Source: Stutzerimonas stutzeri TS44 (lineage in GTDB: Bacteria; Pseudomonadota; Gammaproteobacteria; Pseudomonadales; Pseudomonadaceae). Taken from it: a stretch of DNA of 64,000 nucleotides. Below the pieces are notes generated by a model, which saw nothing but the letters and a program-made list of their open reading frames with translations, made no database searches and was not told the DNA's origin. Each line of letters starts with the position of its first letter. Within the stretch, counting starts at the first letter, position 1. The stretch is from the NCBI GenBank assembly GCA_000263395.1, contig AJXE01000014.1, forward strand, positions 48,795-112,794, read 5' to 3'. Made by a program: the position numbers and the translations under genes. Positions 42,373 through 50,488 of the stretch are shown piece by piece.

Positions 42373-43215
42373 ATGCACATGGCCGCTATCGGGCGCTTCA
42401 ACAGCCTACCAATCGTCAAGCACACCAGTTTCGGCCTCTATCTCGATGGCGGCGCGGACGGCGAAATCCTCCTGCCCAAGCGCTATATCCCGAAGAACAC
42501 GCCGACCGAGGTGGACGACTGGCTCAACGTGTTCATCTATCTCGACAGCGAGGACAAGCTGATCGCCACCACCGACAAGCCCAAGGTGCAGGTCGGCGAG
42601 TTCGCCAGCCTCAAGGTGGTGGAGATCAACCGCGTCGGCCTGTTCCTCGACTGGGGGCTGCCGAAGGACCTGCTGCTGCCGCATTCGGAAGAAAAGCGCC
42701 CGCTGCAGGTCGGCGACTACTGCGTGGTCCACGTCTACGTCGACAAGCGCACGCGGCGCATCACCGCTACCGCGCGGCTCGACCGCTACCTGGACCGGAC
42801 GCCGCCGCGTTACGCGGTCGGCGAGGCGGTGGAGCTGCTCGTGGTCGAGGCCACCGAGCTGGGCTTCAAGGCCATCATCAACGGCCAGCACTGGGGGCTG
42901 ATCCACAAGAACGAGGCGTTCAAGTTCCTGCGCCCGGGCATGCGCGAGCGCGGCTTCATCAAGGAGCTGCGCGCCGACGGCAAGATCAGCCTGAGCCTGC
43001 AGCCGGTGGGCAGCGAGGCGCTCGACGCACTGCAGGCGCTGATCCTGCAGAAGCTGGAAGAAGGGCAGGGCATGCTGGCGCTCTCCGACAAGAGCCCGGC
43101 CGAAGAGATCGCGCGGCAGTTCGGCGTCAGCAAGGGCAACTTCAAGAAGGCCATCGGCGGCCTCTACAAGCAGGGGCGCATCGTCATCCACCCGGATCGC
43201 ATCGAGCGCGCCTGA
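42373..43215 (+). CDS. S1-domain RNA-binding protein, CvfB/YitL family
   Basis: 280 residues. Four consecutive domains of the family: two S1-like (residues about 1-65 and 68-130, FLDWGLPKDLLLPHSEE), a third S1-like (about 140-210, ELGFKAIINGQHWGLIHKNE) and a C-terminal winged helix (SPAEEIARQFGVSKGNFKKAIGGLYKQG). CvfB binds RNA and affects virulence factor expression in Staphylococcus; the role in pseudomonads is not known. The start may be 6 bases later (MAAIGRFNSL). Confidence 0.88.
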   Translation: MHMAAIGRFNSLPIVKHTSFGLYLDGGADGEILLPKRYIPKNTPTEVDDWLNVFIYLDSEDKLIATTDKPKVQVGEFASLKVVEINRVGLFLDWGLPKDLLLPHSEEKRPLQVGDYCVVHVYVDKRTRRITATARLDRYLDRTPPRYAVGEAVELLVVEATELGFKAIINGQHWGLIHKNEAFKFLRPGMRERGFIKELRADGKISLSLQPVGSEALDALQALILQKLEEGQGMLALSDKSPAEEIARQFGVSKGNFKKAIGGLYKQGRIVIHPDRIERA

Positions 43216-43227
43216 ACGCGTGGCCTG

Positions 43228-43812
43228 CTAGAGATCCAGGCGCGCCTGCCGGCCGCCGTCGACATCCCGGCGCAGGGGTTCGCCTGCGTCTTGCGCGTAA
43301 CTCAGCTCGCCATCGACCAGCCGCGCCGGCGCGGTGAACGGGTGTGCGATCAGATGCTGCTCGTCCTGGATGTGCAGCACCTCGATGCCGCGCACCTTCA
43401 GCACATCGGAAACCAGCGAGCGGTGACAGCGCCACCACAGCACCTCGGCGCACATCATCGCGGTGCGCCGCTCGCCGGCCAGCACCAGCAGGCGTTCCAG
43501 GCCGCGGGCAAATTCCGCGCTGGCCAGATGGTCGGCATAGCCACGAAACGAAGCGTTGCGCCACGCCTGGTTGACCGAGTCGGCCGCGGCGCGCCGGCGG
43601 CCGCCCAGCTCCGCTAGCCAGTCATAGGCGATGCCTCGAGCGGTGAGCGCTTCACGCAGCGCCTCGGAGCCGAACTGGGGCAGTCGCCGCGAACCGGGAT
43701 GGCGGCGCACATCGGCGATCCCCTCGATGCGGTAGTGCTCGAGCAGGGCGATGAACTGCTCGAGCGGGCGCGTCGAATGGCCGATGGTCCAGACCGTGGC
43801 CGGTATGCTCAT
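43228..43812 (-). CDS. DUF488-family protein
   Basis: 194 residues. TIGHSTRPLEQFIALLEHYRIEGIADVRRHPGSRRLPQF is the N-terminal DUF488 signature (given here as overlapping parts), followed by Y-WLAELGGRRR, a cysteine-rich MMCAEVLWWRCHRSLVSDVL stretch and HIQDE near the end. Function unknown in the family. 6 bp after the stop of the DUF2945 gene, so the two are probably co-transcribed. Confidence 0.88.
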   Translation of the reverse strand: MSIPATVWTIGHSTRPLEQFIALLEHYRIEGIADVRRHPGSRRLPQFGSEALREALTARGIAYDWLAELGGRRRAAADSVNQAWRNASFRGYADHLASAEFARGLERLLVLAGERRTAMMCAEVLWWRCHRSLVSDVLKVRGIEVLHIQDEQHLIAHPFTAPARLVDGELSYAQDAGEPLRRDVDGGRQARLDL

Positions 43813-43818
43813 GCCGGG

Positions 43819-44028
43819 TCAGTCCAGCTTGGTCAGTGCACCGGGTTTGTGCATGGCGATGTGATCGGTCTTGTCACTCTTGATCTCGTACTGCGGCTCC
43901 TCCGGGCTGGCGTGCCGGGTGTGCCCCTTGTACTGCGTATCGGCCGTATGGACCTTGATGATGGTGCCGCTGACCCGCCCTGCCTCGGAGTTCCAGCTGA
44001 CGTGATCGCCCACCTTGAATCGATGCAT
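43819..44028 (-). CDS. DUF2945 (HVA1-type Tudor-like) protein
   Basis: 69 residues: MHRFKVGDHVSWNSEAGRVS, then GTIIKVHTADTQYKGHTRHAS-EEPQYEIKSDKTDHIAMHKPGAL. This is the small Tudor/SH3-like DUF2945 fold (also called hypervirulence-associated protein in fungi). Likely binds nucleic acid or protein; function unknown. First gene of a two-gene unit with DUF488. Confidence 0.85.
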   Translation of the reverse strand: MHRFKVGDHVSWNSEAGRVSGTIIKVHTADTQYKGHTRHASPEEPQYEIKSDKTDHIAMHKPGALTKLD

Positions 44029-44545
44029 GACCTTGCTCCGCAGTGATTTCCCTATTGGGACAGCGCCCGGCGGCGGAAGGTCGATGTGCCGATTTGCCCT
44101 GCGCCTTCCACTTTAGCGGCACTACCGTCTGTCGGAAAAGATTGAACTTTAAATTGAAACAAACAAGTCGCGAATTCAAAAAAATGACGCCGTTAGTCAG
44201 CCTAATCCACAAAAAACAGTTAGGGATTAATTCTTTGGATTGCTGGCAAGTTGCTAGTTTGCAATATCAAATTAATAGCAATACCTAAACCATGTCGATA
44301 TTTTGGCGACTGCAAATGGTCGCCTGGGTTTCCATTATTTTTTGGAACCTATTATAAAGCCGCCACGCAACGATTGATTCGGATTGTTCAGGGGGAGCAG
44401 CGGGTTTTTCGTTTGCTGACGGGTTTATTCGGTTGTGACAAAGCGGCTTCCCGACAGGCTGTGCCACGCACGACTCAATTGACCTCCCGCACTTTTTTAA
44501 AGGCCGCGAAAGCGCCTTTAGACGTATTAAGTTTCGGAGAGAAAG
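44029..44545. other. AT-rich intergenic region upstream of the GH5 gene
   Basis: 517 bp with no supported gene. From about 44130 to 44360 the base composition becomes clearly AT-rich against a GC-rich background. Two hairpins are visible: GGCGAC/GTCGCC around 44303-44322, and a GAAA-tetraloop hairpin with arms AAAGG and CCTTT around 44499-44519, about 25 bp before the start codon. TATTATAAAG around 44349 could serve as a -10 region. Most likely the regulatory region of the GH5 gene; short frames inside it have no coding signs. Confidence 0.55.
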
Positions 44546-46648
44546 ATGTCTATCAACGTTTTCGCTGGCTCCCGCAAGACGCTCGTAGCCGCCATCGCCC
44601 TGGCCGCCGTACTGGGCAGCGTTAGCACTTCCACCGCCGTCTTCGCCGCCGATGCCGTGAGCACCGAGTCGGCCACCGTGACCCTCAGCGCGAAGATCAA
44701 CAGTTTCACCAACACCGACTGGCTCAACGGCGTCTGGCGCGCCGCGCCGGCGCTGTCGATTCCGGCGTCCAGCGCCAACAATGCCGCGTTCAAGGCCGGC
44801 GCCAGCGTGCGTCTGGCCGATGGCCAGGTGCGCAAGGTCACCAAGGTCTATGTGGTGGGCAGCAACCTCAGCGTGTTTCTCGATGGCGCGGCTGTCGACG
44901 GCAACAAGGTGGGTGCGCCGAACAGCGTGAGCGCGGTGACTTTCACCACCGCCGAGTCGACCACCAGCTCGACGACGACCACCACCAGCGGGACTTCGAC
45001 CACTGTTTCGAGCGGCATCACCTACGCCTCCAGCATCAACAGCTTCACCAGTACCGATTGGCTCAATGGCGTCTGGCGCAAGTCGGCCGGTTTCTCCATT
45101 CCGGCAACCAGCGCAAGCAAGAGCGCGTTCGTTGTGGGTGCTACGGTAAAACTGGCCGATGGCCAGCTGCGCAAGATCAAGAGCGTGCAGGTTGTAGGTT
45201 CCAACATGAGCGTGTGGGCCGACGGCGCGGCGGTAAACGGCAATGTGGTCGGATATCCGAACAAGCTGACGGTTGTTTCCGGAAGTACAACCGAAACCGC
45301 AATTACCGCACCGACGCAAACCACACTCGCCACCAGCGGTCTCAACAACTTCACCAATACCGACTGGCTCAACGGGGTATGGCGCAAGTCGCCTGGTTTC
45401 TCTATTGCCGCCACCGCTGCCAACCAGGCTGCGTTCAAGTTGGGCAATTCGGTGAAGCTGGCCGATGGCCAGGTGCGCAAGATCACCGCCGCCTACATTT
45501 CCGGCAGCAACATGAGCGTCTATCTGGATGGCGCGGTTCTGGACGGCAACGCGGTGGGCTATCCGAAGAGCATTTCCGCCATCAGCGGTACCAGTACCAG
45601 CGGCACTGTCACCAGCCCGACTGTTTCGGAGCCGGTCGTGAGCGCACCTGCCGAATCCACGGCACCGGCCGACACCACCAACGGCCCGCCGCGCCTGGTT
45701 GGCGTCAACCTGTCCGGCGCCGGTTTCGGCCCGTCGGTGGTCCCGGGTGTGCACGGTACCAACTACACCTATCCGGCCGAGTCGTACTACAAGAAGTACG
45801 CCGATCTGGGCATGAAGCTGGTGCGCCTGCCGTTCCTCTGGGAGCGCATCCAGCCCAAGCTGGGCACGGCGCTCAACGAAGCCGAGCTGGCGCGTCTGAA
45901 GCAGTCGCTGGACTTCGCGCACAAGCACGGCGTGAAGGTCATCCTCGATCTGCACAACTACTACCGCTACTACGGCAAGCTGATCGGCTCCAGCGAAGTA
46001 CCCATCAGCTCGTTCGCCGGTGTGTGGAAGCAGATCGTCCAGCAGGTCGTCAGCCATCCGGCCGTCGAGGGCTATGGCCTGATGAACGAGCCGTACTCCA
46101 CCAACGGGCTGTGGCCGCAGGCCGCGCTGGCCGCCGCCAAGGCGATCCGTACCCTGGATAGCCAGCGCTGGATCTACGTCGCCGGTGATCGCTGGTCGAG
46201 CGCCTTCCACTGGCCGTACTACAACAGCCAGCTGATCAACGATCCGTGGATGCGTGACCGCAAGAACAACCTGGTGTTCGAGGCGCACATGTACGTGGAC
46301 AAGGATTTCTCCGGCAACTACTTCGACAAGGCTGAAGTGTTCGACCCGATGATCGGCGTGAACCGCGTCAAGCCCTTCGTCGAGTGGCTGAAGAGCAACA
46401 ACCTGCGTGGCTACATCGGCGAGCACGGCGTGCCGGACTTCTCGCCCTCGGCCATCGTCGCCACCGACAACCTGCTGGCCTACCTGCGGCAGAACTGCAT
46501 CCCCAGCACCTACTGGGCGGCAGGTCCCTGGTGGGGCGAGTACGCGCTGTCGCTGGACGTGACCAGTGGCAAGGCGCGCCCGCAACTGCCGGTGCTGCAG
46601 AAGCACGCCAAGGCCAGCAACAGCTGCAGCAGCATCGGCCCGCTGTAA
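44546..46648 (+). CDS. Secreted GH5-type glycoside hydrolase with three N-terminal repeats
   Basis: 700 residues with a signal peptide ending near residue 35 (STAVFAADA). Residues 51-131, 164-244 and 266-346 are three copies of an 81-residue domain sharing TDWLNGVWR, V-LADGQ-RKI and SVYLDGA motifs, linked by Thr/Ser-rich segments. Residues about 383-690 are a GH5 clan A barrel: GVNLSGAGFG start, LVRLPFLWERIQP, DLHNYYRYYG, the acid/base E515 in LMNEPYS, and the nucleophile E626 in YIGEHGVPDF. Probably cleaves a beta-1,4-glucan or related matrix polysaccharide; substrate undefined. No other polysaccharide gene is next to it. Confidence 0.87.
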   Translation: MSINVFAGSRKTLVAAIALAAVLGSVSTSTAVFAADAVSTESATVTLSAKINSFTNTDWLNGVWRAAPALSIPASSANNAAFKAGASVRLADGQVRKVTKVYVVGSNLSVFLDGAAVDGNKVGAPNSVSAVTFTTAESTTSSTTTTTSGTSTTVSSGITYASSINSFTSTDWLNGVWRKSAGFSIPATSASKSAFVVGATVKLADGQLRKIKSVQVVGSNMSVWADGAAVNGNVVGYPNKLTVVSGSTTETAITAPTQTTLATSGLNNFTNTDWLNGVWRKSPGFSIAATAANQAAFKLGNSVKLADGQVRKITAAYISGSNMSVYLDGAVLDGNAVGYPKSISAISGTSTSGTVTSPTVSEPVVSAPAESTAPADTTNGPPRLVGVNLSGAGFGPSVVPGVHGTNYTYPAESYYKKYADLGMKLVRLPFLWERIQPKLGTALNEAELARLKQSLDFAHKHGVKVILDLHNYYRYYGKLIGSSEVPISSFAGVWKQIVQQVVSHPAVEGYGLMNEPYSTNGLWPQAALAAAKAIRTLDSQRWIYVAGDRWSSAFHWPYYNSQLINDPWMRDRKNNLVFEAHMYVDKDFSGNYFDKAEVFDPMIGVNRVKPFVEWLKSNNLRGYIGEHGVPDFSPSAIVATDNLLAYLRQNCIPSTYWAAGPWWGEYALSLDVTSGKARPQLPVLQKHAKASNSCSSIGPL
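44696..45583 (+). repeat. Three in-frame copies of an 81-residue domain
   Basis: DNA units at 44696-44938, 45035-45277 and 45341-45583 encode three copies of the same domain. Copies 2 and 3 are most alike (TDWLNGVWRKS-GFSI-AT in both). Units are separated by Thr/Ser-rich linkers of 32 and 21 residues. I recognise no established binding module in them. Confidence 0.88.
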
Positions 46649-46672
46649 GCCGACGCCGCCAGCGCAAACAGG

Positions 46673-46695
46673 AACGGGCCTCAGGGCCCGTTTTT
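46673..46695 (+). terminator. Rho-independent terminator of the GH5 gene
   Basis: 8-bp stem AACGGGCC/GGCCCGTT with a 4-nt loop, then a T run to 46695, about 25 bp after the stop codon. Confidence 0.88.
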
Positions 46696-47073
46696 GCGTT
46701 TCTGGCGAGCGCGCCACATGCAGCTCGTCGGGGCGCGCTGCGCTGAAGCTGACTGCGCGGTCATGCGGCGACCCGCAGCGCGCCGTTTCGCTTGGCTTGA
46801 TGCGCAATCGCCGCAGCCCGCGGCTGGCGCCGCCTTGGCGCGCCGAGCAGGTGATCTGCGGGCGGATCGCTGGGCGGACGAACGCACTGCCTCGCGCGGA
46901 ACGCTCTCGTCAGCCCCGGACCGCTGGGCCAGAACCACGGAACTCGAAAAATGGGGTCCGGTCACCTTCTATGTGCACACCGTGAAACCGCGCGGCTCGT
47001 GGCGGGCTCAACCCGCAACGCTGTGTTTCAGCGGACACAGTCATTCGGCCAAACTCATAGAAGGTGGATCAAC
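46696..47073. other. Intergenic region before the stress operon
   Basis: About 380 bp, GC-rich, without a supported gene. GAACTC at 46940-46945 followed 16 bp later by TCACC resembles an AlgU/RpoE-type promoter only loosely. AAGGTGG lies 8 bp before the next start. I see nothing else in it. Confidence 0.4.
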
Positions 47074-47799
47074 ATGACGACACCCGATGAAGACATCACA
47101 GGTTATGGCGGCCTGCCGCAATCAGGCTCGACGCCGGATAGCGCCGGCTCCTCGCGTGGCGCTGCGGATACCGATCTGAAGGCCAGGGCGCGAGAAGTCG
47201 GCGACGAGGTGAAGCAGCAGGGCAAGGCGCAGCTGAACAGCTACCGCGGGACGGCTGCCGACGAGCTGGAAAAGGTCGCGCGCAGTGCCCAGGCCGCAGC
47301 GGACGAGCTGCAGCACCAGGACAATGGCCTTTCAACGTACGTCTCGGAGATGGCGCAGGGCATGGTCGAACTGGCCGATAACCTGCGCGGCAAGAGCGTC
47401 GATGAGCTGGTCGGGGAGGTCAACCGCCTCGCCCGCAATAACCCGGCGCTGTTCATCGCCGGCAGCATCGCCGTCGGCTTCGGGCTGACCCGCTTCGCCC
47501 GTGCCTCCGGGCAGCGTGCGCATGCGCATGAGCCAACCGTCGACTACGGCCATTCGGACGCCCTGCGACCGCATCCGACCTCGCCGCTCGGGCGCGCCGG
47601 CGCGACGCCGGGTACCCCCGATCTGCCGAGCCAGATGGAGCTCGACGAGCGACTGTCCAGCGGTCAGCCAGCCGCTCCGGTGGGCAGCATCAGCAACGCC
47701 GGTGCGACGACTACGCCCGCCGATGCACGCCGGCATGAATCCGGCGCGACCAGCTATCCCACCAATGGCAAAGGCACCGACGGAGGGCTGATTCGATGA
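47074..47799 (+). CDS. Nutrient-deprivation/stress-type membrane-associated protein
   Basis: 241 residues. A long charged amphipathic helix region (ARAREVGDEVKQQGKAQL, DELEKVARSAQAAADELQ, MAQGMVELADNLRG) precedes one hydrophobic segment (NPALFIAGSIAVGFGLTRFAR, residues about 130-150), then a disordered Pro/Ser/Thr-rich tail. I associate this with proteins labelled nutrient deprivation-induced in pseudomonads. The stop overlaps the next gene by 4 bp (ATGA). Probably associated with the inner membrane. Confidence 0.7.
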   Translation: MTTPDEDITGYGGLPQSGSTPDSAGSSRGAADTDLKARAREVGDEVKQQGKAQLNSYRGTAADELEKVARSAQAAADELQHQDNGLSTYVSEMAQGMVELADNLRGKSVDELVGEVNRLARNNPALFIAGSIAVGFGLTRFARASGQRAHAHEPTVDYGHSDALRPHPTSPLGRAGATPGTPDLPSQMELDERLSSGQPAAPVGSISNAGATTTPADARRHESGATSYPTNGKGTDGGLIR

Positions 47800-48221
47800 A
47801 CGAACAACGCAACCTCAATACGCCATACGAACCGCTGCACACCGAACAGGACAACTCTGTGGGCGGCCTGCTGCGCCAATTGACCCGTGAGGTGCCCTCG
47901 CTGTTCACCAAGGAACTGGCGCTGGCCAAGGCCGAACTCAGCGAATCGCTTCGCGCCACCAAAGCCGGCGCCGCCAGTGTGGCGACCGGCGGCGCGGTGC
48001 TGCTGGCGGGGTTCATCATTCTGCTGTTGGCGGCGGTGTATTTCCTCGCCACGATGATGGAGCCCTACCTGGCGGCCCTGATCGTCGGCGGGGTGGTGGT
48101 GGTCATCGGCCTGATCATGGTTTCGGCCGGCAAGAAGAAGTTCGAGGCCTCGTCGTTCAAGCCCGACCGCACCCTCCATTCCATCCAGAAGGATAAAGAA
48201 GCCGTCAGGGGGCATGCATGA
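47796..48221 (+). CDS. YqjE/Phage_holin_3_6-type membrane protein
   Basis: 141 residues: SVGGLLRQLTREVPSLFTKELALAKAELSE is the family N-terminal helix, followed by two membrane helices (about 66-88 and 93-113) and a basic tail. Matches the DUF1469/YqjE group, small inner-membrane proteins of stress operons. The holin name comes from the Pfam family and is not evidence of phage origin. Coupled by 4-bp overlaps to both neighbours. Confidence 0.82.
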   Translation: MNEQRNLNTPYEPLHTEQDNSVGGLLRQLTREVPSLFTKELALAKAELSESLRATKAGAASVATGGAVLLAGFIILLLAAVYFLATMMEPYLAALIVGGVVVVIGLIMVSAGKKKFEASSFKPDRTLHSIQKDKEAVRGHA

Positions 48222-48985
48222 TGAGCACGCACAATCAGATCGACGTAGAAGCGCAGAAGGACCCGGACACCCTCGAGCGGGAAATCGACCAGCAGCGCGC
48301 CGAGATCGGCAACATCGTCCATGCGCTGGAAAGCAAACTGTCGCCCGGCCAGATGATCGACACCGCACTCGGCTATGCCAAGGGCGGCGGGGGCGAATTC
48401 CTGCACAACCTCAGCGATACGCTGAAGGCCAACCCGGTGCCGACCGTGTTGACTTCGGTCGGCCTGCTCTGGCTGATGGCCGGCCAGAATCGCCGCCCGG
48501 ATTACCACGCCGCCAGCGGCCCGTCAGTCACCGACAAACTCGCCGCCAAGGCCTCAAGCCTGAAGCAGCAGGGCGTCGGCATGAAGGATCGTGCCAGCCA
48601 GCTCGGGCACAGCGTGTCGCATTCGCTGGGCGATGCGCGCAGCCGCGTCGGCGAATCCGGCCGACACGCCGCCGACAGCCTCCGGCACACGGCCGCGCGT
48701 GCCCGCGGCGGGTTTTCGCAACTGTTCGACGAGCAGCCGTTGGCCGTCGGCGCGATGGGCATCGCCCTTGGTGCGCTACTCGCCGCGACGATGCCGCCGA
48801 CCCGTCGCGAAGACGAGTTGATGGGCGATACCAGCGACAGGTTGACCGGCAAACTGCGCGACAAGGCGCGTGCCGGTTACGCCCAGGCGAGCGAGATGGG
48901 CCGGGAGGTGGCGGATGAAGTGGTCGGCAAGGTCAAGCAGGACATGCACCACGACCCGAGCCGTCCTGTCTCCGGCCCGCATTGA
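48218..48985 (+). CDS. DUF3618-containing membrane protein
   Basis: 255 residues. N-terminal DUF3618: DPDTLEREIDQQRAEIGNIVHALESKLSPGQMIDTAL (residues about 15-51, given in overlapping parts), then a hydrophobic stretch PVPTVLTSVGLLWLMAG, a helical Lys/Ser-rich middle, a second hydrophobic segment (PLAVGAMGIALGALLAATMP) and a soluble tail. Third gene of the operon. Function unknown; likely shapes the envelope under stress. Confidence 0.8.
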   Translation: MMSTHNQIDVEAQKDPDTLEREIDQQRAEIGNIVHALESKLSPGQMIDTALGYAKGGGGEFLHNLSDTLKANPVPTVLTSVGLLWLMAGQNRRPDYHAASGPSVTDKLAAKASSLKQQGVGMKDRASQLGHSVSHSLGDARSRVGESGRHAADSLRHTAARARGGFSQLFDEQPLAVGAMGIALGALLAATMPPTRREDELMGDTSDRLTGKLRDKARAGYAQASEMGREVADEVVGKVKQDMHHDPSRPVSGPH

Positions 48986-48998
48986 GGGTGACAAAGAA

Positions 48999-49032
48999 GT
49001 TATGCGGTCGGGCTTGAGTCCGACCGCATAAC
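48999..49032. terminator. Stem-loop after the DUF3618 gene
   Basis: A perfect 13-bp inverted repeat (arms 48999-49011 and 49020-49032) around an 8-nt loop. No T run follows, so it may be a processing or protective hairpin, or a factor-assisted terminator, between the stress operon and the tRNA. Confidence 0.6.
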
Positions 49033-49054
49033 CCCCGATAATCCGCCGCCTGGC

Positions 49055-49130
49055 GCCGGTGTAGCTCAGTAGGTAGAGCAGCGCATTCGTAATGCGAAGG
49101 TCGCAGGTTCGACTCCTGTCTCCGGCACCA
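49055..49130 (+). tRNA. tRNA-Thr (anticodon CGU)
   Basis: 76 nt with encoded CCA. The D-arm GCTC/GAGC, anticodon arm GCGCA/TGCGA region with loop TTCGTAA (anticodon CGT), variable AGGTC and T-loop TTCGACT are all in place. Acceptor pairs GCCGG/CCGGC; position 6 against 67 is T-T, a mismatch. Reads ACG threonine codons. Serves as the integration site of the element that follows. Confidence 0.95.
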
Positions 49131-49140
49131 TTAAACAGAT

Positions 49141-49227
49141 TCATGCAGTGCCAAGCAGTGTCATGAATCTCTCAGGAAGCCCGCTTAGTGCGGGCTTTTT
49201 GTTTCATGCGGTGCCATTCGGTCTCAT
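49141..49227 (+). repeat. Two imperfect 24-bp direct repeats at the island edge
   Basis: Units at 49141-49164 and 49204-49227, each beginning TCATGC and ending TCAT, agree at 19 of 24 positions by eye. They flank the tRNA terminator. The first is also part of an inverted repeat AGATTCATG/CATGAATCT. Possibly integrase or excisionase binding sites. Confidence 0.5.
49177..49200 (+). terminator. Terminator downstream of tRNA-Thr
   Basis: 8-bp stem AAGCCCGC/GCGGGCTT, 5-nt loop, then a T run. It ends the tRNA transcript and lies between two imperfect 24-bp repeats near the island edge. Confidence 0.88.
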
Positions 49228-49244
49228 CCAAGCACTTGTCTTCT

Positions 49245-49293
49245 GAGTACCTCCGCGAGTACCTTTGGATTGTTCAATAATCTATGGGTACTC
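49245..49293. promoter_or_regulatory. Arm-type integrase sites (GAGTACC repeats)
   Basis: GAGTACC occurs at 49245-49251 and 49257-49263 (12 bp apart, same orientation) and as its complement GGTACTC at 49287-49293, directly before the integrase start. Repeated GGTAC-containing sites in front of P4-type integrase genes are usual; here they could also be the integrase operator. Confidence 0.6.
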
Positions 49294-49296
49294 AGC

Positions 49297-50472
49297 ATGC
49301 CATTGACGGCTCTGCAGGTGAAGAATGCTGCACCACGCGAGAAGGACTATGGCCTTGCAGATGGCGGCGGTCTGTTCCTCTGGATTCGTGGGGCAGGTGG
49401 CAAATCCTGGCGCTTCCGATTCCGCCTGGATGGCAAGCAGTCGCACATTTCCCTTGGCACTCTCGACAAGGTGACGCTCGCACAGGCAAGGCAGCTTGCT
49501 TTTGACGCTCGCCAGCTAGTGGCGCAGGGGCGGCATCCTGGGCTTGAGCGGAAGGTTGCGCGCGCCCAGGCGGCAATATCTCGCGCCAATACATTCAAGA
49601 GCCTCGCGCTGGAGTGGCATCAGCATAAGTCGCCGCGCTGGTCGGCAGGCTATGCCGGTGATGTTATGGAGGCTTTCGAGTTGGACATCTTTCCCCAGGT
49701 GGGGAATTTGCCGCTAACCGACATCAAGCCTATGCACTGGTTACAGGTTTTCCGTCGCATTGAGGCGCGTGGAGCCCTGGAGAAGCTGCGCAAGGTTCGT
49801 CAACGCTGCCAAGAGGTTTACCGTTTCGCGATTGCCACGGGGCGCGCTGAGTACAACCCAATCGCGGACGTGGGAGGGGCGCTGCAGACCCCTACGTCCC
49901 GACACTACCCCTTCTTGCCCATTGCTGAAGTTCCGGAGTTGATACGCAGCATTCAGGCGTGTCCGGGGCATGACGTCGTAAAGATCGCCACTCGCCTGCT
50001 GATCCTGACTGGAGTGCGTACAGCTGAATTGCGTGGAGCCCCCTGGTCGGAGTTTGACCTCGACAAAGCGCTCTGGCTGATTCCTGCGGCGCGCATGAAG
50101 ATGCGCCGCGCCCATCTAGTCCCACTCTCCCAGCAGGCGGTGGCCGCACTGCGCGAGCTGGAACGCATTACTGGTGGTTACACGCTCGCATTCCCCGGCC
50201 GTAACGACCCGGCAAAGCCCATGAGCGAAGCCGCCATCAACCAACTGCTGAAGCGCTCCGGTTACGACGGACGCGCCACGGGGCATGGATTTCGCCACAC
50301 GATGTCCACCACCCTGCACGAACAGGGGTACCCCAGCGAGTGGGTCGAAACCCAGTTGGCGCACGTGGACAAGAACAGCATTCGCGGCACCTACAACCAT
50401 GCTCAGTATCTGGAAGGGCGGCGCGAGATGCTTCAATGGTATGCCGACCACTTAAATAGCCCGATGAACTAG
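49297..50472 (+). CDS. P4-type tyrosine integrase
   Basis: 391 residues. N-terminal DUF4102 arm-binding domain (MPLTALQVKNA...YGLADGGGLFLWI), SAM-like core-binding domain (about 95-195), then the catalytic domain with R241 (LTGVRTAEL), H330-G-F-R333 (TGHGFRHTM), H356 (QLAHVDKN) and nucleophile Y366 (GTYNHAQY). All key residues are intact. It sits 166 bp from the tRNA-Thr end and presumably cuts there. Start uncertain: ATG at 49297 has no strong ribosome site; upstream codons overlap the arm-type repeats. Confidence 0.93.
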   Translation: MPLTALQVKNAAPREKDYGLADGGGLFLWIRGAGGKSWRFRFRLDGKQSHISLGTLDKVTLAQARQLAFDARQLVAQGRHPGLERKVARAQAAISRANTFKSLALEWHQHKSPRWSAGYAGDVMEAFELDIFPQVGNLPLTDIKPMHWLQVFRRIEARGALEKLRKVRQRCQEVYRFAIATGRAEYNPIADVGGALQTPTSRHYPFLPIAEVPELIRSIQACPGHDVVKIATRLLILTGVRTAELRGAPWSEFDLDKALWLIPAARMKMRRAHLVPLSQQAVAALRELERITGGYTLAFPGRNDPAKPMSEAAINQLLKRSGYDGRATGHGFRHTMSTTLHEQGYPSEWVETQLAHVDKNSIRGTYNHAQYLEGRREMLQWYADHLNSPMN

Positions 50473-50488
50473 TTTGAAGGTTACTGAG

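Noticed and set aside
44043..44288. An 81-codon plus-strand frame in the AT-rich region before the GH5 gene
   Set aside because: No ribosome site, no recognisable protein features, and it arises from AT-rich non-coding sequence.
44285..46807. An 840-codon minus-strand frame opposite the GH5 gene
   Set aside because: The plus strand has a signal peptide, three matching domains and both catalytic Glu residues; the antisense frame merely mirrors the repeats.
46694..47077. Overlapping frames between the GH5 terminator and the stress operon
   Set aside because: Arg/Ala-rich frames in several phases without start signals; treated as intergenic.
47796..48221. Holin name as sign of a prophage
   Set aside because: No lysis, capsid or tail genes nearby; the protein belongs to a chromosomal stress operon family.
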